In this document: positions 18,569 to 25,990 of the stretch, in pieces
How positions within the stretch are numbered: position 1 is the first letter of the stretch
Layout: every line of letters begins with the position of its first letter
Source of the DNA: Egbenema bharatensis
GTDB taxonomy: Bacteria > Cyanobacteriota > Cyanobacteriia > Elainellales > Elainellaceae
Direction: 5' to 3'
Length of the DNA stretch: 64,000 nt
NCBI RefSeq assembly: GCF_048077055.1
Contig: NZ_CP182236.1
Span: 6,138,001 to 6,202,000, forward strand
Translations under genes and position numbers: made by a program
Notes under the pieces: model-generated
What the model saw: only the letters and a program-made list of their open reading frames with translations
Told to the model about the DNA's origin: nothing
Databases searched by the model: none

Positions 18569-19557
18569 ATGCGTATTGCCCACGATATTACAGAAGTCAT
18601 TGGTCATACTCCCTTAGTGCAGTTGAATCGAATTCCTCAGGCAGAGGGCTGCGGTGCCCGAATTGTCGTGAAGCTGGAAGGGATGAATCCAGCCGCTTCG
18701 GTGAAAGACCGCATTGGCTCCAGCATGATTCAGGCGGCAGAAGCGGCAGGTTTGATTCAACCGGGAGAAACCGTGATTGTAGAGCCGACCTCAGGCAACA
18801 CCGGCATTGCCCTGGCGATGGTCGCTGCCGCGAAGGGATATCGTCTGGTTCTGACGATGCCAGAAACCATGAGTTTAGAGCGACGAGCCATGCTGAAAGC
18901 CTATGGGGCTGAACTGGTTTTAACGCCAGGAAATTTAGGTATGAAAGGAGCGATCGCCCGCGCCGCAGAATTAGCCGAGAGCATTCCCCATGCCTTTATG
19001 CCTCAACAGTTCCAAAATCCAGCCAATCCCCAGGTGCATCGAGACACAACGGCGGAGGAAATCTGGGCAGATACCGAAGGTCAGGTCGATTTTCTGGTGG
19101 CGGGTGTGGGTACAGGTGGAACGATTACTGGGATTGCCGATGTGATTAAAGCCCGTAAGCCAGACTTCAAAGCGATCGCTGTTGAACCCGAAAATAGTCC
19201 GGTGCTTTCGGGCGGACAATCCGGCCCCACAAAATTCAGGGCATTGGAGCCGGATTTGTGCCAGATGTTTTACAGGTAAAGCTGATTGATGAAGTGATGA
19301 CGGTCAGCGATGCGGATGCGATCGGCTATAGTCGGCGTTTAGCCAGGGAAGAAGGTTTACTATCGGGCATTTCGGCAGGTGCCGCATTATGTGCAGCCAT
19401 TCGGCTTGGGCAACGGCCAGAGAATGCCGGAAAATTAATCGTCATGATTCAGCCCAGCTTTGGTGAACGTTACCTGAGTACGGTGTTATTTAACGATCCA
19501 GAAGCTTCCCCCTCTGCATCCGACTTGCCTCCCCTGGTTCCAGCACCAGCATCCTAG
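18569..19557 (+). CDS. cysK: CysK cysteine synthase (apparent frameshift)
   Basis: O-acetylserine sulfhydrylase makes cysteine, the sulfur source for NifS. The PLP lysine is in NPAASVKDRIG; other marks are EPTSGNTGI and GTGGTITG. The frame breaks at SGGQSGP (19221-19230); the normal continuation (GAGFVPDVLQVKLIDEVMTV...) is read in another frame to 19557. Adding one C to the CCCC at 19225-19228 restores a roughly 329-residue enzyme. As in nifB the missing base is in a G/C run, pointing to a sequence error. AGGAGA precedes ATG 18569. Confidence 0.9.
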
Positions 19558-19844
19558 AAGGATATACGCATTGACGGCTGATGACTCAGCACTACTTTTG
19601 GTTGACCATCAGGTCGTTGCATTTCAAAGTGCATTTCCCGATAAATTTTTGCTGACTGGCTATTGATACTTCCAGTTGTGGCATTAGCCTGTTTGTTCGT
19701 TGAGACGCGCACCTCTCGGCGCAGTTGATCATGAATCTGCCTCACCCTTACATCCTCGTCCAGATGAGGGAGGCAATAGGAATGGACGGTCAACTCCCAC
19801 TCTTGGTCACTTAAATCACTGCTGCATCGCTTCGTTCTCAGCAA
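19554..19844 (-). pseudogene. IS5/IS4-type transposase remnant
   Basis: The 96-residue frame starts like small-IS transposases (RTKRCSSDLSDQEWEL) and then jumps to a later family segment (LRREVRVSTNKQANATTGSINSQSAK). The middle and the catalytic C-terminal part are missing. No terminal inverted repeats were made out. It is a decayed mobile element at the boundary between cysK and the next gene. Confidence 0.6.
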
Positions 19845-20053
19845 AATCTCAGCCTAAGTACCGTAGAATCTCAAACTCAGAAGATATAAATAAAGCTATA
19901 AAGAGGAAATTCGAGCTTGTAGAAGCAGAATTTGCCTCATTTTTGGTACTCAGCTTGACTCGAAAGAGGAAACACAATGAAGACAGAGAGATAGAATTAG
20001 AAGCATTTTCTTCTTTGATTTTACGTTAATTCCGGAACTACTAGACATTCGTT

Positions 20054-21385
20054 GTGTTAGAATCTATGTCCTCTGAAGAAGCACTAGAAATTGTAGAACA
20101 AATTTTACCACCAGGAACACTAACGCCAATTAAAAGGCTGGTATTTCAACAGTCTTGGAATGGCAAAGGATATACAGAAATTGCTAGGGAATTGGGATAT
20201 GACAATAGCTACATTCGAGACATTGGTTCCCAACTATGGCGTGCGCTTTCAGAAGTGTTAAAAGAGCCAATCAACAAGAAAAACTTTCGGGCTTTACTAC
20301 AACAACGATTTTTACAGGGTTTCCCTCAAGACAATCAATCAATTCCCCCTGTTCGATCTCGTTTCCCTGAAGAACCAGAGTACCCGGGTAGAGCTGTACC
20401 ACTGCACTCAAAATTCTATATTTCCCATCCCCACCTAGAACAAACAGCATATGCTGAAATCAGCAAGCCGATCTGTTTATTTCAGATTAAAGCTCCGCCC
20501 AAAATGGGAAAAAGTTCATTTTTGATTCGGGTGATGAATTACGCCGTTAGTCTTGGCTACCATGCTGTAATCCTAAATTTCAAACAAATCGAAACGCAGT
20601 TTTTTTCTAGCCTTGATCAGTTTTTAAGATGGTTTTGTACATCTGTTAGCTATCAGCTAGAACTAGAACCCAGGTTAGAACGTTACTGGAATCAGGATAT
20701 TAGCTATACAGAACGTTGTGCGCTTTATTTTACACGATACTTACTGCCGCAGATTAATCGTCCGCTCGTTCTCGCCTTTAACAATTTTGATGAAGTTTTC
20801 AACTATCCACAGTTGGCTCAAGATTTTTTATTTATGATTCAGGCATGGCATGAGGAAGCCACTCAAAGGGTTGCATTGCAAAAAATTCGATTGATTCTAG
20901 TTTATTCTGGCGATATTGATCATTCCGACTTGCCTAAACAATTTGACTTAAGTGATATGGGGCGATCGATTCGTTTACCTAGTTTTAATGAGGCGCAAGT
21001 GCAAGTCTTAGCTCAGCGGTATGAATTTCAAAGAATTCCACTGCCTAAAATTCACGCATTAACGGAATTAACAGGAGGACACCCTTACCTTGTGCAGCTA
21101 GCCCTATACTCTCTTTGGATGCAGGAGATAACATTGGATCAAGTTCTACACCCTAATTCAATCCCTGAAATCTATCAGGATCATCTGCAAAGCCTTTTAT
21201 CGAATCTTCAATCGCAACCAGAACTGACAGCAACCTTAAAACAAATCTTGGAAAACAATAATGCTGAGCGGTTAGATCTTAAAGCAATTAGAAAGTTGCA
21301 AACTCTAGGTTTAATCAAGCGATCGAATGGCAAAGCTAGACTGAGCTGTCAGTTATATCAAACCTTCTTCAGGCAGATTTTATAG
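20054..21385 (+). CDS. AAA-like ATPase with N-terminal winged-helix-like domain
   Basis: The 443-residue protein begins with an HTH-like region (PIKRLVFQQSWNGKGYTEIARELGYDNSYIRDIGSQLW). An AAA_35-type ATPase follows, with Walker A APPKMGKSSF and Walker B-like PLVLAFNNFDEVF. The C-terminal helical part resembles STAND-type sensor ATPases common in filamentous cyanobacteria. Function unknown. Start GTG 20054 or ATG 20066. Codon use is more AT-rich than the nif genes, suggesting separate acquisition. Confidence 0.75.
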   Translation: MLESMSSEEALEIVEQILPPGTLTPIKRLVFQQSWNGKGYTEIARELGYDNSYIRDIGSQLWRALSEVLKEPINKKNFRALLQQRFLQGFPQDNQSIPPVRSRFPEEPEYPGRAVPLHSKFYISHPHLEQTAYAEISKPICLFQIKAPPKMGKSSFLIRVMNYAVSLGYHAVILNFKQIETQFFSSLDQFLRWFCTSVSYQLELEPRLERYWNQDISYTERCALYFTRYLLPQINRPLVLAFNNFDEVFNYPQLAQDFLFMIQAWHEEATQRVALQKIRLILVYSGDIDHSDLPKQFDLSDMGRSIRLPSFNEAQVQVLAQRYEFQRIPLPKIHALTELTGGHPYLVQLALYSLWMQEITLDQVLHPNSIPEIYQDHLQSLLSNLQSQPELTATLKQILENNNAERLDLKAIRKLQTLGLIKRSNGKARLSCQLYQTFFRQIL

Positions 21386-21544
21386 CATGCAATTACAATA
21401 GGACTACTAAGGGATCTGCAATCAAACGGCATCCTAATTTTTGAAAAAATCGGCTGTAAGGGCGCACAGCAGTATGCCCCTAACGGGTATGTTATTTTGC
21501 CGCATCCCCCTAAGCAAACATCTAGTTCGCTTGAAACTAGAAGG

Positions 21545-21584
21545 TGCAGAAAAATAAAAGGGTGCAGAAATTTCCGCACCCCCT
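21545..21584 (-). terminator. rho-independent terminator of the double-leader peptide gene
   Basis: Read on the minus strand, GGGTGCGG-AAATT-TCTGCACCC is a strong stem followed by TTTTATTTTT. It lies about 25 bases after the precursor stop, so the gene is transcribed as a short separate message. Confidence 0.8.
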
Positions 21585-21607
21585 CTAAATTCAACTAGAA
21601 CCTAAGA

Positions 21608-21826
21608 TTACCTATCCAGAACATCTTGACGGGACTCTTGAAAACGCTCGTTGAGTCCACCAGAAACTCCTTCCAAATCCTTTTGTGAGAGTTCTCCCTC
21701 AACGGCATTCGTGTCGTTGAGAATCCGATCGCGAGATTCTCTGAATCGATCATTTAAGCCACCAGATAACGTATCAAGTTGCTCATCCGAAAGCTGCTCT
21801 TCGGGCTGGGGATTTTGCTGACTCAT
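21608..21826 (-). CDS. secreted peptide precursor with two tandem double-glycine leaders
   Basis: The 72-residue product has two leader/core units. LSDEQLDTLSGG ends at G23 and is followed by LNDRFRESRDRILNDTNAVEGE. LSQKDLEGVSGG ends at G57 and is followed by LNERFQESRQDVLDR. The LS..(E/D)L..(L/V)SGG pattern is what C39 peptidase exporters cut. The cores are charged and lack cysteine. The neighbouring + strand operon encodes such an exporter. No modification enzyme is near, so unmodified secreted peptides are likely. The precursor role is inferred from motif and context. Confidence 0.8.
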   Translation of the reverse strand: MSQQNPQPEEQLSDEQLDTLSGGLNDRFRESRDRILNDTNAVEGELSQKDLEGVSGGLNERFQESRQDVLDR

Positions 21827-21928
21827 TGATTTATATCCTCAAATTGGGTGGTTTAATGACAAACGTTTTAAATGTCGCTAGTCACTAAACATAGAGTAGC
21901 TTGAAATTCAGATATCCTTCCAATTGAT

Positions 21929-21990
21929 ATGTTGGATGAATGCTGGAAAGATGTTGGATGAATGTTGGAAAGATGTTGGATGAATGCTGA
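21929..21990. repeat. 22-bp tandem repeat, 2.8 copies
   Basis: ATGTTGGATGAATGCTGGAA plus AG is repeated at 21929-21950, 21951-21972 and partly 21973-21990. It sits between the divergent precursor and transporter genes. The unit is not a multiple of three, so it is not coding. Confidence 0.85.
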
Positions 21991-22055
21991 AACCTCTATC
22001 CACAATTCAATTGATCCGCAATAATGTCTTTATTACAGATTTTGTTGGTAACATA

Positions 22056-23150
22056 ATGGCGGAAGTCCTCCTCAAAGAACTGAGCAATGCTGACGTTGAT
22101 TGGCTAATTCACACAGGGACTCGGGAAGTAGTTGAAGCTGATCGAATTCTTGTCCAACGCTGTAAAAATCCAGGTATGCTCTATCTTCTGTTAGAAGGAT
22201 CTTTGGCAATGATTGTCCCCCAGGCTGAGACTGATCTAGATCAGGAGCAATCATCCATTTCCAAAGCCAATGCTAGAAGCGATCGAGAAGTTATGCAGCT
22301 CTCAAATGGTGAAATTGTCGGAGAAAGCACCCTATTTGATTCCTGCTTGATGCCGGCAGTTATTAAAACCCTTACTGATTCATTGGTATTGTCAATTGAT
22401 CGACAAAAGCTAGTTAAAAAATTAGAGAAAGACCTGACTTTTAGCAACCATTTTTACCGAGCGATCGCCTTGATGCTATCTGAGCGATTGCGCTTTTTAC
22501 TGGAAACAAGCAGCCAGGTTCGGGTAATGTCTGAACCATCCATGAAGGAAGTTCTGTTTATCTTTGCTGAATTGCGAGATAGCGATGTGGACTGGCTAGT
22601 GGCAGCGGGTAAAATTCAGTCGCTTATGGCTGGTGATGTGCTGCTGCAAGCGGGAAAACCCGTTGATGCCCTACATATTGTTTTGAATGGGTTGCTGCAA
22701 GTTTCCGCGCCGAAAGATCATTACAATCCCTTTACCCTTTGTTTTGAATGTGCAAATACAAGAGCGAACCTTGAGCAACCAATCGCAACTGTATCGAGAG
22801 GGGAAATTAGCGGAGCGATTTCTTTCCTGGATTTTCGACCTCATCCAGTAACCGCCAGAGCGATTGAAAATACCTTAGTACTGTCGATTCCCCGGCCCAT
22901 ATTATCTGCACGACTTCAGCAAGATTTCAGTTTTGCCTCCCGGTTTTATCGTGTGTTGTCGATCCAGCTTTCGGACAGCTTACAAACAGTCTTAAATCAG
23001 CTAACTGGTAGTCAAAGTATGCATTCAGCGCATCAACCTATGAACAAAGAAATGGAATATGATGACGAGTTAAATCTTGATTCATTGCATCAGGTTTCTC
23101 AAGGTGCAGCCCGCTTCAATTGGATGTTGAAACGGTTAGGCGTAATGTAG
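22056..23150 (+). CDS. double cyclic-nucleotide-binding-domain protein of bacteriocin-type export
   Basis: Two cNMP-fold units are visible: MLYLLLEGSLAMIVPQ..NGEIVGESTLFD and VDALHIVLNGLLQVSAP..RGEISGAISFLD. Each is followed by FYR(A/V)(I/L)..(M/I)(L/Q)LS(E/D). This matches the bacteriocin-type transport-associated family. There is no DNA-binding domain, so it probably regulates the transporter. The start is taken at MAEVLLKELSNADVDWL; an in-frame ATG lies at 21984 inside the tandem repeat. Confidence 0.82.
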   Translation: MAEVLLKELSNADVDWLIHTGTREVVEADRILVQRCKNPGMLYLLLEGSLAMIVPQAETDLDQEQSSISKANARSDREVMQLSNGEIVGESTLFDSCLMPAVIKTLTDSLVLSIDRQKLVKKLEKDLTFSNHFYRAIALMLSERLRFLLETSSQVRVMSEPSMKEVLFIFAELRDSDVDWLVAAGKIQSLMAGDVLLQAGKPVDALHIVLNGLLQVSAPKDHYNPFTLCFECANTRANLEQPIATVSRGEISGAISFLDFRPHPVTARAIENTLVLSIPRPILSARLQQDFSFASRFYRVLSIQLSDSLQTVLNQLTGSQSMHSAHQPMNKEMEYDDELNLDSLHQVSQGAARFNWMLKRLGVM

Positions 23151-23180
23151 CTCCCGCCGTTCCTATGAGTGCTTTCAGGT

Positions 23181-23753
23181 ATGAATAAGAATTCATCTTC
23201 CAGTATTTTTCGGAAAGAGTCTCTGGAAAGGCTCTCTTCCCCAGAACAGCTAGACCAACTGATACAGATTGTTAGCCCCAGAAGCTGGCTTCCATTAGCA
23301 TCTCTGGGAATGTTGATTGGACTTGGCTTCCTCTGGAGCGTAGTTGGGAAAATTCCAATTACGGTCAGTGGAAGAGGGGTTTTCGTGCGATCGGCTGACT
23401 CATCCAATGAATTGGTCGGCTTAACCTATTTCAACCTCGATGAAGTAGGACAAATCCAGCCAGGAATGGAAATAATGCTTCTACCCGATCGGGCTGACCG
23501 TACAGGGTCGGTGGGGGTAATTGGTCAGGTAAAAACGGTTTCAGAACCTGAAGTCACAACCCTGGCAACCGCCCGTCAAACAAAGCCATTGGATCAGGAC
23601 AATTTCATTGAAGTGGTGGCAGAACTGGATCCAAATTCATCCGGTGCAAACCACTCAGGTATCGCGCCTGGTATGAGGGCAACTGCACGAATCACCCTAA
23701 TGGAAAAAGCACCAATCGCCTTTGTATTTCCATTCCTTGAGGGTTCTCAATAA
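23181..23753 (+). CDS. short HlyD-like NHLM membrane fusion protein
   Basis: The 190-residue protein has IFRKESLERLSSPEQLDQLIQIVSPRSW, one membrane helix (LPLASLGMLIGLGFLW) and the family's C-terminal beta part (IQPGMEIMLLP...IAPGMRATARITLMEKAPIAFVFPFL). The usual lipoyl and coiled-coil hairpin, about 200 residues, is absent. The frame is clean, so it is an internally shortened adaptor. It overlaps the next gene by one base. Confidence 0.8.
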   Translation: MNKNSSSSIFRKESLERLSSPEQLDQLIQIVSPRSWLPLASLGMLIGLGFLWSVVGKIPITVSGRGVFVRSADSSNELVGLTYFNLDEVGQIQPGMEIMLLPDRADRTGSVGVIGQVKTVSEPEVTTLATARQTKPLDQDNFIEVVAELDPNSSGANHSGIAPGMRATARITLMEKAPIAFVFPFLEGSQ

Positions 23754-25987
23754 TGTTCATTAATCCCTTACGCTCTATACACCCGCCCTCCAGGAAGCCA
23801 TACCGTCGGGTGAAAACGCCGACCGTGCTACAGATGGAAGCCGTTGAATGTGGTGCCGCCGCCTTGGGAATTGTGTTGGGCTACTATCATCGGGTTGTGC
23901 CCCTGGCAGAACTACGTCAGGCTTGTGGGGTATCGCGGGATGGGGTGACGGCTGCCAACATTCTGAAGGCGGCCAGACGGTATGGCATGGTGGCCAAGGG
24001 ATTCAAAAAAAGCCTGGACAGTGTCGCTCAACTGCGTCCACCGTTCATTGTCTTTTGGCATTTTAATCATTTTCTAGTGGTAGAGGGATTTGGGCGCGAT
24101 CGAGTTCACTTAAATGATCCTGCCCTTGGTTCCAGAACGGTTTCGGCTCAGGAATTTGATGAGGGTTATACCGGAGTGGTTTTGGTATTGGAACCAGGAG
24201 AAACCTTTGAGCCAGGTGGTCAAAAACCAAGTATTGTTTTAGCCCTGGCCCAGCGATTGCAGCACTCTACGGGGGCACTACTTTACTGCATTTTGGCTAG
24301 TTTTTTGTTGGTGGTTCCCAGTTTAGTTCTTCCCGCCTTTAGCCAGGTTTTTATAGACGATGTATTAATGAATGGGCAACTAGACTGGTTGCCCTACCTG
24401 CTGCTTGGTATGATGCTCACCGTTGGGTTGCAAGGTGCGTTGACTCTGTTGCAACTGCGCTATTTGCGAGCCTTAAAGGTTAAATTAGCAGTGGGGATGT
24501 CCAGTCGTTTTGTATGGCACGTATTGCGCCTATCGGTTAGTTTTTATGCTCAACGGTTTGCTGGGGAAATTAGTAGCCGGATTCGGCTGAATGATGAAGT
24601 GGCGGATGTCCTATCGGGTCGTCTGACGGTGACAGTGATTAGTGCATTCATGGTGATCTTTTTTGCGATCGTCATGGTTCAGTATGATTTAATACTGACG
24701 CTGATTGTGATCTTCTTTGCAATCGTCAACGTCATCGCCTTACAGTGGGTAGCGCGTCAGCGAGTCGATGCAAACTTGAGGCTGAACCAGGAATACGGCA
24801 AAGCCTCTGGAGTGGCAATTGCAGGACTGCAAAGTATGGAAACGTTGAAAGCGTCGGGCTTGGAATCCGATTTCTTTGCCCGATGGGTGGGGTACTACAC
24901 GAAAGCCATCAATGTGCAACAGGAGTTAGGCTTAGTCAACCGAATGCTGGGCTTGCTCCCGTCCCTGCTGTCTGCCTTGACCGCAGCCTCCCTACTGGTG
25001 ATTGGTGGATGGCAAGTTATTCGTGGCGATTTGTCTATAGGGATGCTAGTGGCGTTTCAGCTTTTAACCCACAGCTTTCAGCAACCTGTAAACCGGCTCG
25101 TTCAATTTGGCAGCACACTTCAAACGCTTCAGGGAAATTTACAGCGGTTAGATGATGTTCTGACCAACGAAGTTGATCCTCAGTTAGAAGCTTCTCTTAA
25201 GACGAAGGACGTGCCGCAGTGGACAACTACAAATCCTCGGTTACAGGGTTATGTCGATCTCGAAAACATTACCTATGGGTATAGTCCTCTGGAAGCTCCT
25301 TTAATCGAAAACTTTAACCTCTCCATTCAACCCGGACAGCGAATTGCTTTGGTCGGCGGTAGCGGCTCCGGAAAATCAACCATCGCAAAGGTGATCGCTG
25401 GATTGTATGAACCCTGGTCAGGCGAAATTTACTTTGATCAGACCGCCAGAAAGAATTTACCTCGTGCTGTTCTGACTCATTCGATCGCGCTTGTTGAACA
25501 AGACATTCTACTATTTGCAGGAACGATCCGCCAAAATCTGACGTTGTGGAATTCAACCATTTCCGATCGCGTTTTGCATCAAGCCTGCCAGGATGCCGCC
25601 ATTCATGATCTGATTCTTTCTATTCCAGGTGGTTATGATGCTCAATTGCTGGAAGGAGCCACTAATCTTAGCGGTGGGCAACGGCAGCGGTTAGAAATTG
25701 CGAGAGCATTAGTGAACAATCCAGCGATTTTAATTATGGATGAAGCAACCAGTGCCCTGGATACCGAAACGGAAAAGTTTATTGACCAGAGATTGCGGCA
25801 ACGGGGCTGTACCTGCATTATTGTGGCCCATCGGTTAAGCACAATTCGGGATGCAGATGAAATCATTGTGCTGGAACAGGGTAAGGTCGTGCAGCGTGGA
25901 ACCCATGAATCATTGTGGCAACAGTCAGGACAGTATGCCCAACTGATTCAGGAAGCAGGAGAAGCACTCTCTAATGAATGGGTATAG
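23753..25987 (+). CDS. C39 peptidase-containing ABC transporter (NHLM type)
   Basis: The 744-residue protein has three parts. The N-terminal C39 peptidase has catalytic C33 (EAVECGAAALG), H106 (FWHFNHFLVVEG) and D122 (LNDPALG). A six-helix membrane domain spans about 160-460. The ATPase has GGSGSGKSTI, the signature LSGGQRQRLEIARAL and the LIMDEATSALD Walker B. It would cut double-glycine leaders and export the peptide across the inner membrane. It pairs with the next half-transporter. Confidence 0.93.
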   Translation: MFINPLRSIHPPSRKPYRRVKTPTVLQMEAVECGAAALGIVLGYYHRVVPLAELRQACGVSRDGVTAANILKAARRYGMVAKGFKKSLDSVAQLRPPFIVFWHFNHFLVVEGFGRDRVHLNDPALGSRTVSAQEFDEGYTGVVLVLEPGETFEPGGQKPSIVLALAQRLQHSTGALLYCILASFLLVVPSLVLPAFSQVFIDDVLMNGQLDWLPYLLLGMMLTVGLQGALTLLQLRYLRALKVKLAVGMSSRFVWHVLRLSVSFYAQRFAGEISSRIRLNDEVADVLSGRLTVTVISAFMVIFFAIVMVQYDLILTLIVIFFAIVNVIALQWVARQRVDANLRLNQEYGKASGVAIAGLQSMETLKASGLESDFFARWVGYYTKAINVQQELGLVNRMLGLLPSLLSALTAASLLVIGGWQVIRGDLSIGMLVAFQLLTHSFQQPVNRLVQFGSTLQTLQGNLQRLDDVLTNEVDPQLEASLKTKDVPQWTTTNPRLQGYVDLENITYGYSPLEAPLIENFNLSIQPGQRIALVGGSGSGKSTIAKVIAGLYEPWSGEIYFDQTARKNLPRAVLTHSIALVEQDILLFAGTIRQNLTLWNSTISDRVLHQACQDAAIHDLILSIPGGYDAQLLEGATNLSGGQRQRLEIARALVNNPAILIMDEATSALDTETEKFIDQRLRQRGCTCIIVAHRLSTIRDADEIIVLEQGKVVQRGTHESLWQQSGQYAQLIQEAGEALSNEWV

Positions 25988-25990
25988 ATA

